From contig NZ_JAHKRC010000004.1 in NCBI RefSeq assembly GCF_019345465.1, positions 248,001-312,000 of the forward strand: 64,000 bases of DNA. The letters run 5' to 3'. The translations under genes and the position numbers were made by a program. The DNA is from Pseudomonas sp. NKUCC02_KPG. Its GTDB lineage: Bacteria; Pseudomonadota; Gammaproteobacteria; Pseudomonadales; Pseudomonadaceae. Below are positions 23,248 to 32,672 of the stretch, in pieces. Under the pieces are notes generated by a model. The model saw only the letters and a program-made list of their open reading frames with translations, was not told where the DNA came from and ran no database searches. Numbering within the stretch: the first letter of the stretch is position 1; the number at the start of each line of letters is the position of its first letter.

Positions 23248-24798
23248 ATGTCTGCGACTGCCCGCTTCCCCGTGCTGCCTTATCTCCTTGCCTGCTTGCT
23301 GGGCATGTTTGCCATTGCCGGTTTCTGGTACGGCCTTGGCCAACCGGTGATTTTGCCTGATGCCGCAACACCGACCCATAAACTGCAATGTGCGTCGTAT
23401 ACGCCGTTCGACAAGGACCAATCACCGTTCGACCAGCCTTTCGTGCCTCGGGCCGAGCGCATGGACGCGGACCTGGCGTTGCTGGCCACGCGCTTTCAGT
23501 GCATCCGCACCTATTCGCAGGCAGGTCTTGAAGGCCTGCCAGACCTTGCACGCAAACACGGCCTGAAGCTGATGATCGGGGCCTGGGTCAGCAGCGACCC
23601 GGTTGCCACCGCACAGGAAGTCGACGCCCTGATCGCCTCGGCCAATGCCAACCCGGACGTCGTCAGTTCGGTCATCGTTGGCAACGAGGCCTTGCTGCGC
23701 AAAGAAGTCACCGCACCACAACTGGTCAAGCTGATCGACAAGGTGAAAAGCCAGATCAAGCAACCCGTGACCTATGCAGATGTTTGGGAGTTCTGGCTGC
23801 AGCATCCGGAAATCGCCCCGGCGGTGGACTTCCTGACCATTCACCTGTTGCCTTACTGGGAAGATGACCCTGCAGGCATTGATCAAGCGGTGAACCATGT
23901 CGCGCAGATCCGCCAGGTATTCGGCAACAAATTTGCGCCCAAGGACATCCTGATCGGCGAGACCGGCTGGCCCAGCGAAGGACGCCAGCGCGAAACCGCC
24001 GTACCCGGCCGGGTCAATGAAGCCAAATACATTCGCGGTTTTGTCACCCTGGCCGAGCAAAACGGCTGGAAGTACAACCTGATCGAAGCCTTCGACCAAC
24101 CCTGGAAGCGCGGCAGCGAAGGCGCAGTTGGCGGCTATTGGGGCTTGTTTGATGCGGACCGTCAGGACAAGGGCATTCTGGCCGGTCCAGTTTCCAATCT
24201 GCCGCACTGGCCTGCCTGGCTTGGGTTGGGTGCGCTGGTGTTTCTGAGCACTCTGGTGCTTGGCGGGCGTGTTCGCACGCCACGCTCAGCCCTGCTGCTG
24301 CCAGCACTGGGCGCTGTGGCGGGATGCAGCATCGTGGCCTGGGCAGAACTGGCCTCCGTGACCAGCCGCTATGCCGGAGAGTGGTCCTGGGCCGGCCTGC
24401 TGGTCGGCTTGAACCTGATTGTATTGGTACATGCAGCGCTGGCTCTGGGCCAGAAAGAAGGTTGGCGCGAGCGCCTGTTCAATGTGCTGGAGCGCCGTGC
24501 TGGCTGGTGGCTGGCAGCGGCAGGGTTTGCCGGTGCGGTGATGATGCTGGGGCTGGTGTTTGAACCGCGCTATCGCAGCTTCCCGAGTGCAGCACTGATA
24601 CTGCCTGCACTGGTTTACCTGCTGCGTCCGGTACACGGACCACGCCGTGAATTCGGCCTGCTGGCATTGATCATCGGCGCAGGCATACCGCTGCAGCTGT
24701 ACCGCGAGGGCCTGAACAACGAACAGGCCTGGATGTGGGCATTGGTGAGCATTCTGATGGTGATGGCATTGTGGCGTAGCGTGCGACAGAAAGCGTAA
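23248..24798 (+). CDS. Membrane-bound glycoside hydrolase family 17 protein
   Basis: 516 aa. A membrane anchor comes first (residues 8-28). A GH17 barrel (about 45-330) follows, with the acid/base Glu147 in VIVGNEALLR and the nucleophile Glu238 in ILIGETGWPSEG. The remaining 180 residues form about six membrane helices. GH17 enzymes cleave or remodel beta-1,3-glucans. Pseudomonas homologues of this build are often annotated as beta-1,6-glucan synthases, and related GH17 domains occur in NdvB cyclic-glucan synthesis; a periplasmic glucan transferase is therefore plausible. No glycosyltransferase adjoins it. The frame is open 35 codons further upstream, but the hydrophobic segment right after MSATARFP favours the start given. 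Confidence 0.82.
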   Translation: MSATARFPVLPYLLACLLGMFAIAGFWYGLGQPVILPDAATPTHKLQCASYTPFDKDQSPFDQPFVPRAERMDADLALLATRFQCIRTYSQAGLEGLPDLARKHGLKLMIGAWVSSDPVATAQEVDALIASANANPDVVSSVIVGNEALLRKEVTAPQLVKLIDKVKSQIKQPVTYADVWEFWLQHPEIAPAVDFLTIHLLPYWEDDPAGIDQAVNHVAQIRQVFGNKFAPKDILIGETGWPSEGRQRETAVPGRVNEAKYIRGFVTLAEQNGWKYNLIEAFDQPWKRGSEGAVGGYWGLFDADRQDKGILAGPVSNLPHWPAWLGLGALVFLSTLVLGGRVRTPRSALLLPALGAVAGCSIVAWAELASVTSRYAGEWSWAGLLVGLNLIVLVHAALALGQKEGWRERLFNVLERRAGWWLAAAGFAGAVMMLGLVFEPRYRSFPSAALILPALVYLLRPVHGPRREFGLLALIIGAGIPLQLYREGLNNEQAWMWALVSILMVMALWRSVRQKA

Positions 24799-24808
24799 CG
24801 CCCAACCT

Positions 24809-24897
24809 TGTGGGAGCGGGCTTGCTCGCGATAGAGGCGACGCGATCTGTCAGGCAGACCGCGTTGTTGATGCCTTGACGAGCAAGCCCGCTCCTAT
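24809..24897. repeat. REP doublet (family A)
   Basis: Left arm TGTGGGAGCGGGCTTGCTCG and inverted right arm GACGAGCAAGCCCGCTCCTA flank about 45 unique bases. It sits between the convergent GH17 gene and the 120-aa membrane protein gene. Confidence 0.85.
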
Positions 24898-24901
24898 TGC
24901 C

Positions 24902-25264
24902 TTACCTGGCCGCCCGAACCAGTCGCAACCCGGCGATCACAACGGCAAACACTGCCAGGCTGGCGTTGTAGAGCGCCAGCGCAGGCAAACCGGACAACAA
25001 GGCCAGTACCGCCAGCGCACGGCCGACGTGCCCGCGCACAAAAAACGCGACAATCGACAGCACCAACGCAACCCAACCCAGCACCCTGAAATGAATCAAC
25101 AACCCCAGGTTTGAACGCAGCTGGCACTCCCAACGCGCAGCCTCGGCCACACAGGTCCCAACCCACTGCGGGTCTTCCATCAAGCCGTAACGCAACCCAT
25201 AACTGGCTGCCAGCCATACAGGCAGGGCGATAAGCAGCAAGATCAACGGCAAACGAGGTCGCAT
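24902..25264 (-). CDS. Hypothetical membrane protein, 120 aa
   Basis: Three or four hydrophobic helices: LPLILLLIALPVWLAAS at the N-terminus, LGWVALVLSIVAFFV, ALAVLALLSGLPALALY and a last one ending in LRLVRAAR. A short periplasmic loop between the first two carries two Cys (GTCVAEAARWECQLR) that could form a disulfide. The start at MRPRLPL follows a GGAG site. No family recognised. The coding sequence ends five bases from a REP element. Confidence 0.75.
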   Translation of the reverse strand: MRPRLPLILLLIALPVWLAASYGLRYGLMEDPQWVGTCVAEAARWECQLRSNLGLLIHFRVLGWVALVLSIVAFFVRGHVGRALAVLALLSGLPALALYNASLAVFAVVIAGLRLVRAAR

Positions 25265-25491
25265 AAAAACTCCGATAGACAAAAGCGGCGCCCAGCTTAA
25301 TCCCCATCCTTGCCTATGCAAGCCTTGCAATGAGATATCTGTTAACTAAAGTCATTCAGCGTGTATCTTGAGTGGCTTTTTGCCTTTTCGAGACTCTTTT
25401 GGGTTTTTTAGTGCCGCCATATGGCACTTCAGCACTAGCCCTGTGGTCATAGCCTGCGAATCTTTTGCGCACCTTCTTAGGGATAGTCTTC

Positions 25492-26790
25492 ATGCTACGT
25501 TCTCTGCCCCTCGTTGCCTTGCTTGGCAGCCTTATCTTGAGTGCGTCCGCGCAGGCGGTCGATGTCGATCCCGCAACTTATGGCTACCCGATCACCAATC
25601 CGTTTGAAGCCACGATTGCCACCACGCCGCCGCAAATGCGCCCGCTGCTGCCTGACGAAGACGACATCAATCAATCGGATTACACCCTGAGCCTGCGCCC
25701 CGAACGCGAGTTCACGCTGCCCGCCAACTTTTGGGCCGTGAAAAAGCTGACTTACCGCATGGCCAAACAGGATCACCCGGCGCCGCTGATGTTTTTGATT
25801 GCCGGTACCGGTGCGGCTTACGACAGCAGCCTCAACGAGTACCTGAAAAAACTCTTCTACCAAGAGGGTTACCACGTTGTGCAGCTGTCATCACCGACCA
25901 GCTACGACTTCATGAGTGCGGCCTCGCGCCTGGCCACCCCCGGTATCAGCCAGTATGACGCCGAGGATCTGTATCACGTGATGCAAGCCGTGCGCGCCCA
26001 ACAGGCCCACGTCCCGGTGACCGACTACTACCTGGCCGGTTATAGCCTGGGAGCACTGGACGCAGCGTTCGTCAGCCACTTGGATGAAACCCGCAAGAGT
26101 TTCAATTTCAAGAAAGTGTTGATGCTCAACCCCCCGGTCAACCTCTTCACCTCCATCAGCAACCTCGACAAGCTGGTGCAGACAGAGGTCAAAGGCATCA
26201 ACAACACCACGACATTCTACGAACTGGTACTGGGCAAGCTGACCCGCTACTTCCAGGACAAAGGCCATGTGGACCTCAATGCGGCCCTGGTCTATGACCT
26301 GCAAAATTCCAAGGAGCGTCTGACCAACGAACAGATGGCGATGCTGATCGGCACCGTTTTCCGCTTCTCGTCGGCCGATATCGTGTTCACCTCGGACCTG
26401 ATCAACCGCCGCGGTCTGATTACGCCGCCCAATTACCCGATCACCGAAGGCACCAGCCTGACACCGTTCCTCAAGCGCTCGTTGCAGTGTGATTTCGACT
26501 GCTACCTGACTGAACAGGTGATTCCGATGTGGCGCGCCAAAACCGATGGCGGCAGCCTGTTGCAACTGATTGACCAGGTCAGTCTGTATGCACTTCAGGA
26601 CTACCTGAAAAACAGCCCGAAAATTGCCGTCATGCATAACGCCGACGACATCATCCTGGGGCCAGGCGATCTGGGATTCCTGCGCAAGACCTTCGGCAAT
26701 CGCCTGACGGTTTACCCATATGGTGGCCACTGCGGCAATCTCAACTACCGTGTCAACGCTGACGATATGCTGGAGTTCTTCCGTGGCTAA
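25492..26790 (+). CDS. Secreted alpha/beta-hydrolase-fold protein
   Basis: 432 aa with a signal peptide (cleavage after SASAQA). An alpha/beta hydrolase core follows: oxyanion-loop region LMFLIAGTGAAYDSS (99-113), nucleophile elbow GYSLGA with Ser185, a late Asp in MHNADDIILGPGDL and a late His in YPYGGHCGNLNY, as expected for a triad. Four Cys could form disulfides in the periplasm. The next gene, of the MlaA family, begins inside the last codons of this one, so the two are translationally coupled and probably share a role in outer-membrane lipid handling. Substrate unknown; a phospholipase or lipase activity is inference. An ATG-less upstream extension of nine codons is not supported. Confidence 0.75.
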   Translation: MLRSLPLVALLGSLILSASAQAVDVDPATYGYPITNPFEATIATTPPQMRPLLPDEDDINQSDYTLSLRPEREFTLPANFWAVKKLTYRMAKQDHPAPLMFLIAGTGAAYDSSLNEYLKKLFYQEGYHVVQLSSPTSYDFMSAASRLATPGISQYDAEDLYHVMQAVRAQQAHVPVTDYYLAGYSLGALDAAFVSHLDETRKSFNFKKVLMLNPPVNLFTSISNLDKLVQTEVKGINNTTTFYELVLGKLTRYFQDKGHVDLNAALVYDLQNSKERLTNEQMAMLIGTVFRFSSADIVFTSDLINRRGLITPPNYPITEGTSLTPFLKRSLQCDFDCYLTEQVIPMWRAKTDGGSLLQLIDQVSLYALQDYLKNSPKIAVMHNADDIILGPGDLGFLRKTFGNRLTVYPYGGHCGNLNYRVNADDMLEFFRG

Positions 26791-27571
26791 ACAATTATTG
26801 CTTCTCGCCGCCCTGCTCGGCGCAGGCTTCGCCCAAGCGGATAACAGCAAGGCTCACACGGAGCTCACACCCGATGTCGACGGCTTCACCCAGCCGTTGA
26901 AACTGCTGAAGTTCAATCCGGGCCTGGACCAGCGCGAGTTTGAACGCGCCACCATGAACGCGCTGAGCATCTATGACCCGCTGGAACCGCTCAACCGCCG
27001 GATCTACCACTTCAACTACCGCTTTGATCAGTGGGTCTTCCTGCCGGTGGTCAATGGCTATCGCTACGTCACGCCAAGTTTTCTGCGCACTGGCGTGAGC
27101 AACTTTTTCAAAAACCTGGGGGATGTGCCCAACCTGTTCAACAGCCTGCTGCAGCTCAAGGGCCATCGCTCGCTGGAAACTACGGGGCGACTGTTGCTGA
27201 ACACGACAATAGGCATCGGCGGGCTGTGGGATCCAGCCACCGCGATGGGCCTGCCCCGTCAGAGCGAAGACTTCGGCCAGACCCTGGGCTTTTACGGCGT
27301 ACCGGGTGGTGCCTACCTGATGCTACCGATCCTGGGCCCATCCAACCTGCGCGACACCACGGGCCTTGCGGTCGACTTTGGCGTCAATCAGGAAATCAAC
27401 TTCCTCAACGTGCCTCACGAAAGTACCCGCCATCCCGAAATCTGGGTGCTGGGCGCGGTCGACAAGCGCTACAACACCAGCTTCCGCTATGGCCAGTTCG
27501 ACTCGCCGTTTGAGTACGACAAGCTGCGCTATATCTATACCGAAGCCCGCAAACTGCAGATTGCGGAGTAG
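26783..27571 (+). CDS. MlaA/VacJ-family phospholipid transport protein without a lipobox
   Basis: 262 aa. The family core is clear: NALSIYDPLEPLNRRIYHFNYRFD, VPNLFNSLLQ, GLWDPATAMGLPRQSEDFGQTLG and YLMLPILGPSNLRDTTG. MlaA removes misplaced phospholipid from the outer leaflet of the outer membrane. E. coli MlaA is a lipoprotein, but here the signal peptide LLLLAALLGAGFAQA ends in a signal peptidase I site and has no Cys, so the protein should not be lipidated. The start is GTG at 26783, overlapping the hydrolase stop, with GGAG eight bases before it; a 21-codon extension is rejected. No mlaBCDEF genes are nearby. Confidence 0.87.
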   Translation: MAKQLLLLAALLGAGFAQADNSKAHTELTPDVDGFTQPLKLLKFNPGLDQREFERATMNALSIYDPLEPLNRRIYHFNYRFDQWVFLPVVNGYRYVTPSFLRTGVSNFFKNLGDVPNLFNSLLQLKGHRSLETTGRLLLNTTIGIGGLWDPATAMGLPRQSEDFGQTLGFYGVPGGAYLMLPILGPSNLRDTTGLAVDFGVNQEINFLNVPHESTRHPEIWVLGAVDKRYNTSFRYGQFDSPFEYDKLRYIYTEARKLQIAE

Positions 27572-27588
27572 CGTTGTATGCAAACCCC

Positions 27589-27692
27589 GTAGTCGCTGCC
27601 GCAGGCTGCGAAGGGTTGCGTAGCAACCCGTTCTCCTGAATGTTGCGTGAAAGGCCCTTGCGGGCTTTATCGCAGCCTTCGGCAGAGACTAC
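27589..27692. repeat. REP-like palindrome (family B), diverged
   Basis: Outer arms GTAGTCGCTGCCGCAGGCTG and GCAGCCTTCGGCAGAGACTAC are inverted. The centre holds two smaller hairpins (GGGTTGCGTAGCAACCC and AGGCCCTTGCGGGCTTTA). Family B copies recur at 32673 and 38948. It lies between the convergent mlaA-like and patatin genes, where it may also end transcription. Confidence 0.75.
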
Positions 27693-27705
27693 AAAGCCTA
27701 ATCCT

Positions 27706-28851
27706 TCAAACCCGCAAAAACTGGCACAACGCATCACGCTTGACCATCGCATCCCGACGCCCAAGCTCGATCAACTCCCGGCAATAGCCAGACTCGAACA
27801 GCAAATAACTCAGCACCCCTGCGCCACTGGTTTTGGTCGCACCGGGGCCCCGCAGAAACATGCGTAGTGCTGCAGGCAATTCATGTCGATGGCGGGCGGC
27901 GATTTCGTCTATGGGCTGACTCGGCGCGATCACCAGCACTTCCACGGGCGACAGGCCAAGGTTGTCGGTCTGTCTGGGCAGCAAGCGGCTGAAGTGGTTC
28001 AGGCGCTCCAGCAGTTCGATATCGCTCTCCAGACTGTCGATAAACGTGCTGTTGAGCATGTGACCGCCAATTTGCGCCAGGGTGGGTTGTTGAGCGTTGT
28101 AGAAACGCGGCTGACCATCTTGTATATCCGGCCCTCGCGGGTTGCCGCTCACCCCCACCACCAGCACCCGGCTGGCCCCCAGATGCAGGGCCGGACTGAT
28201 TGGCGCCGATTGGCGCACGGCACCGTCGCCAAAGTATTCTTCGCCCAGTTTTACCGGGGCAAAGAGCAGCGGAATCGCCGAACTGGCCAGCAAGTGCTCT
28301 ACCGTCAACGCCGTAGGCATGCCGATGCGCCGATGACGCAACCAGCCATTGATCGTGCCCTTGCCTTGATAAAAGGTCACCGCCTGACTCGACGAGTAAC
28401 CAAACGCCGTGACAGCCACGGCGCGCAGGTGCTGCCCGGCAATCGCCTGCTCAATGCCGGGAAAGTTGATTTTGTCCCGCAGCAGATCCCGCAGGGGTGA
28501 GCTGTCAAGCAATGCCACCGGAACGTGGGAGCCCAGCCCGAGCAGGCTGTGCCCCACGAATCGACTGGCCTGATGCAGCACCCCCGGCCAGTCGCTGCGC
28601 AATACGCGGCGACTTTCAAAGCCCTTCCAGAACGCAGTCAGGTGCTCGACCGCACGGGTAAAATCCATCGCCCCGCTGGCCAGACTAACTGCGTTGATCG
28701 CCCCTGCGGAGGTGCCGACGATCACTGGAAACGGGTTTGGCGCACCGGCAGGCAGCAGCTCGGCAATCGCCGTAAGCACGCCAACCTGATAGGCCGCACG
28801 CGCCCCACCGCCAGACAGGATCAGGCCCGTGACCGGTGCGACTGACGTCAC
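27706..28851 (-). CDS. Patatin-like phospholipase
   Basis: 381 aa. The patatin Ser-Asp dyad is complete: oxyanion loop SGGGARAAYQVG (13-24), nucleophile Ser48 in GTSAG and Asp209 in FGDGAV. No signal peptide, so it is cytoplasmic or exported by a non-classical route. The only usable start is the GTG at 28851, 27 bases after the lipid A acyltransferase stop codon, so the two genes are probably cotranscribed. Likely a lipid acyl hydrolase; substrate unknown. Confidence 0.86.
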   Translation of the reverse strand: MTSVAPVTGLILSGGGARAAYQVGVLTAIAELLPAGAPNPFPVIVGTSAGAINAVSLASGAMDFTRAVEHLTAFWKGFESRRVLRSDWPGVLHQASRFVGHSLLGLGSHVPVALLDSSPLRDLLRDKINFPGIEQAIAGQHLRAVAVTAFGYSSSQAVTFYQGKGTINGWLRHRRIGMPTALTVEHLLASSAIPLLFAPVKLGEEYFGDGAVRQSAPISPALHLGASRVLVVGVSGNPRGPDIQDGQPRFYNAQQPTLAQIGGHMLNSTFIDSLESDIELLERLNHFSRLLPRQTDNLGLSPVEVLVIAPSQPIDEIAARHRHELPAALRMFLRGPGATKTSGAGVLSYLLFESGYCRELIELGRRDAMVKRDALCQFLRV

Positions 28852-28878
28852 TGCGGGCAGGCCTGGGCCCGAGTTGCC

Positions 28879-29811
28879 TCAGCCGCGTTTGTCGTAGAGC
28901 TTGGGCTCGCCCGGTGGGCGGGTCTTGAACCGGCGATGGGCCCACAGGTATTGCTCGGGGCACTCGCGCACCGCCCGCTCGACCCATTGATTGATTCGCA
29001 GGCAATCGGCCTCATCGCTGTCTCCGGGGAAATCCTTCAGGGGAGGATGAATGACCAACTTGTAACCACTGCCGTCGGCCAGTCGTTGTTGAGTAAAGGG
29101 CACAACCTGAGCTTTGCCCAGTTTGGCAAATTTGCTGGTAGCCGTAACCGTGGCGGCCTCAATGCCGAACAACGGCACGAAGATACTTTGCTTGGCGCCG
29201 TAGTCCTGATCGGGTGCATACCAGATCGCCCGGCCGGAGCGCAGCAACTTGAGCATGCCGCGTACGTCATCGCGCTCAACCGCCAGGGAGTCGACGTTAT
29301 GCCGTTCACGCCCACGACGCTGGATAAAGTCGAACAGCGGGTTTTTGTGTTCCCGGTACATGCCGTCGATGGTGTGCTGCTGGCCGAGCAAGGCAGCGCC
29401 AATCTCCAGCGTGGTGAAGTGGAACGCCATCAGGATGACGCCCCTGCCTTCCAGCTGAGCCTGCTTGAGATGCTCCAGCCCTTCGACATGGGCCAATTTG
29501 GCCAGTCGTGGTTTGGACCACCACCAACTCATGGCCATCTCGAAAAACGCGATACCGGTGGAGGCAAAGTTGTCTTTGAGCAACTGCTTGCGCTCGGCGG
29601 CCGTTTTCTCGGGGAAGCACAGCTCAAGGTTACGCGACGCAATGCGTCGACGATCACCGGCCACCCGGTACATCAACGCACCCAGCCCTCGGCCGATACA
29701 CAGTTGTACTTTATAAGGCAGTTGAACAACCAGCCACAGCACGCCCAGCCCCAGCCATAGCAGCCAAAAGCGCGGATGAAAAAAAACAGCACGAAAACGC
29801 GGGCGATCCAT
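28879..29811 (-). CDS. Lipid A biosynthesis acyltransferase (HtrB/LpxL family)
   Basis: 310 aa inner-membrane acyltransferase that adds a secondary acyl chain to lipid A. One N-terminal membrane helix (residues 13-33) is followed by the catalytic H-X4-E motif HFTTLE (His131, Glu136) and the conserved GMYREHKNP and RRGRERHN region. P. aeruginosa has two such enzymes, and the one next to minC (recalled as PA3242) acts at the 2' position; the neighbourhood here is the same. Start taken at MDRPRFRAVFF, not the upstream frame opening. Confidence 0.9.
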   Translation of the reverse strand: MDRPRFRAVFFHPRFWLLWLGLGVLWLVVQLPYKVQLCIGRGLGALMYRVAGDRRRIASRNLELCFPEKTAAERKQLLKDNFASTGIAFFEMAMSWWWSKPRLAKLAHVEGLEHLKQAQLEGRGVILMAFHFTTLEIGAALLGQQHTIDGMYREHKNPLFDFIQRRGRERHNVDSLAVERDDVRGMLKLLRSGRAIWYAPDQDYGAKQSIFVPLFGIEAATVTATSKFAKLGKAQVVPFTQQRLADGSGYKLVIHPPLKDFPGDSDEADCLRINQWVERAVRECPEQYLWAHRRFKTRPPGEPKLYDKRG

Positions 29812-29930
29812 TAATGATTCCGGACAGACACAAGGGTCGGGCATTCTACAACGTTCGACCCGGCTTGCGGCTTGCGGGCGTTCTCGTTATAAGTCTCAGC
29901 ACTTTAAGTGACAAGTCGCGTTAAGCAACC

Positions 29931-30668
29931 ATGAGCCAAACCGAATCGCTAGACCAAGCCCCTGTGTTCCAGTTAAAGGGCAGTATGCTCGCCATTACGG
30001 TGCTGGAACTGGCGCACTACGACCTTGAAGCCCTTGACCGTCAACTGGCGGCCAAAGTGGCCCAGGCGCCTAATTTTTTCAGTAACACCCCGCTCGTCCT
30101 GGCGCTGGACAAACTGCCTGCCGGCGAAGGGGCTATCGATTTGCCGGGGCTGATGCGCGTGTGTCGTCAGCATGGTCTGCGCACCCTGGCCCTTCGCGCC
30201 AATCGCATTGAAGACATCGCAGCGGCCATTGCCATCGATCTGCCGGTGCTTCCGCCTTCAGGCGCTCGCGAGCGACCGATTGACCCTGTCGAAGTCGTCG
30301 CGCCGAAAAAACCCGAAAAACCGCCCGAGCCGACCATCAAGCCGACCAAAATCATCACCAGCCCCGTACGTGGCGGTCAGACGGTGTATGCCGAGGGGTG
30401 TGACCTGGTGGTTATCGCCTCGGTAAGCCCCGGTGCGGAACTTATGGCCGATGGCAACATCCATGTGTACGGGCCAATGCGTGGCCGAGCGCTGGCTGGC
30501 CATAAAGGCAACACCAAGGCGCGGATTTTCTGCCAGCAGTTGAGCGCCGAACTGGTGTCGATTGCAGGCAAGTACAAGGTATCTGAAGACCTGCGAAGAG
30601 ATCCGCTGTGGGGAACAGGCGTTCAGATCAGTCTGTCAAGTGACATGTTGAACATCACCCGTCTTTAA
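29931..30668 (+). CDS. minC: Septum site-determining protein MinC
   Basis: 245 aa inhibitor of FtsZ ring assembly at the cell poles. The N-terminal domain (to about 105) and the C-terminal beta-helix domain ([36 protein letters not shown] region, about 145-230) are joined by a Pro/Lys linker. First gene of minCDE; 188 bases lie between it and minD. Confidence 0.95.
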   Translation: MSQTESLDQAPVFQLKGSMLAITVLELAHYDLEALDRQLAAKVAQAPNFFSNTPLVLALDKLPAGEGAIDLPGLMRVCRQHGLRTLALRANRIEDIAAAIAIDLPVLPPSGARERPIDPVEVVAPKKPEKPPEPTIKPTKIITSPVRGGQTVYAEGCDLVVIASVSPGAELMADGNIHVYGPMRGRALAGHKGNTKARIFCQQLSAELVSIAGKYKVSEDLRRDPLWGTGVQISLSSDMLNITRL

Positions 30669-30856
30669 CGGATACTCTCGCCATTTTCCAAGCATCTCAA
30701 TTTCGTAGAGAAAACAGATTTCACCTTGTAGGCAACCAACACCCAAACAGCGTTTACGCTCTCGGATGATGACCCGCCAAGGCTGTTTGCCTGCAGTCGT
30801 TTATAGAGATGTTATTCAGGGGCTAAAAAGTCCTTTTTCCTTAGGGGTGAAACACC

Positions 30857-31669
30857 TTGGCCAAGATTCTAGTGGTTACATCCGGCAAGGGTGGTGTGGG
30901 TAAGACCACCACCAGCGCCGCTATCGGTACCGGCCTCGCTCTGCGCGGCCACAAAACAGTGATCGTCGACTTCGACGTTGGCTTGCGTAACCTCGACCTG
31001 ATCATGGGTTGCGAGCGCCGCGTGGTGTATGACTTCGTCAACGTGGTTAACGGCGAAGCCAACCTGCAGCAGGCACTGATCAAAGACAAGCGCCTGGAAA
31101 ATCTCTACGTGCTGGCCGCCAGCCAGACCCGTGACAAGGATGCGCTGACCAAGGAAGGCGTTGAAAAAGTTCTGATGGAACTTAAGGAAACCTTCGAATA
31201 CGTGGTCTGCGATTCACCGGCTGGCATCGAAACCGGTGCTCACCTGGCCATGTACTTCGCTGATGAAGCGATTGTAGTGACCAACCCGGAAGTGTCCTCG
31301 GTACGTGACTCCGACCGCATGCTGGGCCTGCTGGCCAGCAAATCGCGCCGCGCCGAACTGAACCAGGACCCTATCAAGGAACACCTGCTTCTGACCCGCT
31401 ACAACCCGGATCGTGTTTCCAAGGGCGAAATGCTCGGCGTTGAAGACGTCAAGGAAATTCTGGCCGTTGCCCTGCTGGGCGTGATTCCTGAATCCCAGGC
31501 GGTATTGAAGGCATCCAACCAGGGCGTACCCGTGATCCTTGATGATCAGAGCGACGCCGGTCAGGCCTACAGCGATGCGGTTGATCGCCTGCTGGGCAAA
31601 ACCGTGGAGCACCGATTCCTGGATGTACAGAAGAAGGGATTCTTCGAGCGCCTGTTTGGAGGCAACTAG
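30857..31669 (+). CDS. minD: Septum site-determining ATPase MinD
   Basis: 270 aa membrane-cycling ATPase that carries MinC. Deviant Walker A KGGVGKTT at residues 10-17, followed by DFDVGLRNLD and CDSPAGIE, with the C-terminal amphipathic membrane helix (KKGFFERLFGG). The start is TTG, eight bases after an AGGGGTG ribosome site; no ATG fits the conserved MAKILVVTSGKGG N-terminus. The unusual start may limit MinD level. Confidence 0.96.
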   Translation: MAKILVVTSGKGGVGKTTTSAAIGTGLALRGHKTVIVDFDVGLRNLDLIMGCERRVVYDFVNVVNGEANLQQALIKDKRLENLYVLAASQTRDKDALTKEGVEKVLMELKETFEYVVCDSPAGIETGAHLAMYFADEAIVVTNPEVSSVRDSDRMLGLLASKSRRAELNQDPIKEHLLLTRYNPDRVSKGEMLGVEDVKEILAVALLGVIPESQAVLKASNQGVPVILDDQSDAGQAYSDAVDRLLGKTVEHRFLDVQKKGFFERLFGGN

Positions 31670-31672
31670 ACA

Positions 31673-31927
31673 ATGAACATTTTTGACTTCTTTCGTACCC
31701 GCAAAACGCCATCCACCGCGTCGGTCGCGAAAGAGCGTCTACAGATCATCGTGGCGCACGAGCGTGGCCAACGCAGCACCCCGGACTACCTGCCAGCCCT
31801 GCAAAAAGAGCTGGTCGAGGTGATCCGCAAATACGTCAACATCGGGGATGATCAAGTACAGATCGCCCTGGAGAACGAGGGTAGCTGCTCGATTCTGGAA
31901 CTCAACATCACACTGCCTGATCGTTAA
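31673..31927 (+). CDS. minE: Cell division topological specificity factor MinE
   Basis: 84 aa activator of MinD ATPase. It has an N-terminal membrane-targeting helix ([11 protein letters not shown]), the MinD-contact strand around [14 protein letters not shown] and the C-terminal dimer domain. Only three bases separate it from minD, and its GGAGG site lies inside the minD end. Confidence 0.95.
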   Translation: MNIFDFFRTRKTPSTASVAKERLQIIVAHERGQRSTPDYLPALQKELVEVIRKYVNIGDDQVQIALENEGSCSILELNITLPDR

Positions 31928-31960
31928 TCGATCCGGCTGACACCGCGGCGACTTGGGCGC

Positions 31961-31982
31961 CTTCCCTGCCGGGAAGGTTCCC
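31961..31982 (+). terminator. Possible attenuating hairpin after minE
   Basis: Inverted repeat CCTTCCC / GGGAAGG with a 4-base loop, 40 bases after minE. It lacks a T run, so readthrough into the pseudouridine synthase gene is likely. Confidence 0.4.
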
Positions 31983-32017
31983 TCGTCGCCGTTGGTGTTT
32001 GTTAAGAGGCTGTTTTA

Positions 32018-32653
32018 ATGCCGTTGTCCAATATTCACATCATCCACGAGGACGCTGGCGTCCTCGTGGTCAACAAACCCACCCTGTTGCTGTCGGTGCC
32101 CGGCCGGGCCGATGACAACAAGGACTGCCTCATCACCCGCCTGCAAGAAAACGGCTACCCCGAAGCGCGCATCGTCCACCGTCTGGACTGGGAAACCTCC
32201 GGGATCATTCTGCTGGCCCGTGATGCTGACACTCACCGCGAACTGTCCCGTCAATTTCACGACCGTGAAACCGAAAAGGCCTATACCGCGCTGGCCTGGG
32301 GTCAACCCGAGCTCGACAGTGGCAGCATCGACTTGCCCCTGCGTTACGACCCGCCGACCAAGCCCCGGCACGTGGTCGACCACGAGTTTGGCAAAAACGC
32401 GCTGACCTTCTGGAAAGTGCTGGAGCGTTGCGGCGATTACTGCCGCGTAGAACTGACGCCGATTACCGGCCGGTCGCACCAGTTGCGCGTCCATATGCTG
32501 TCTATCGGCCACCCGTTGCTGGGCGATGGCCTGTATGCCCATCCGCAAGCCTTGGCCGCATGGCCTCGCTTGTGCCTGCACGCGAGCATGCTGAGTTTTA
32601 CTCACCCGCAAACCGGCGAACGCCTGCGCTTTGAGTGCCCGGCACCGTTTTGA
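32018..32653 (+). CDS. RluA-family RNA pseudouridine synthase
   Basis: 211 aa. The catalytic Asp57 lies in the signature HRLDWETSG. The later motifs KAYTALAWG, GRSHQLRVHM and GDGLYA are typical of the RluA branch. No S4 domain, and the length matches RluA itself, which modifies 23S rRNA position 746 and tRNA position 32. A clear ribosome site (GAGG) precedes the ATG. Which RNA is modified here cannot be told from sequence alone. Confidence 0.9.
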   Translation: MPLSNIHIIHEDAGVLVVNKPTLLLSVPGRADDNKDCLITRLQENGYPEARIVHRLDWETSGIILLARDADTHRELSRQFHDRETEKAYTALAWGQPELDSGSIDLPLRYDPPTKPRHVVDHEFGKNALTFWKVLERCGDYCRVELTPITGRSHQLRVHMLSIGHPLLGDGLYAHPQALAAWPRLCLHASMLSFTHPQTGERLRFECPAPF

Positions 32654-32672
32654 CTGCAGGCATGACCACCTG

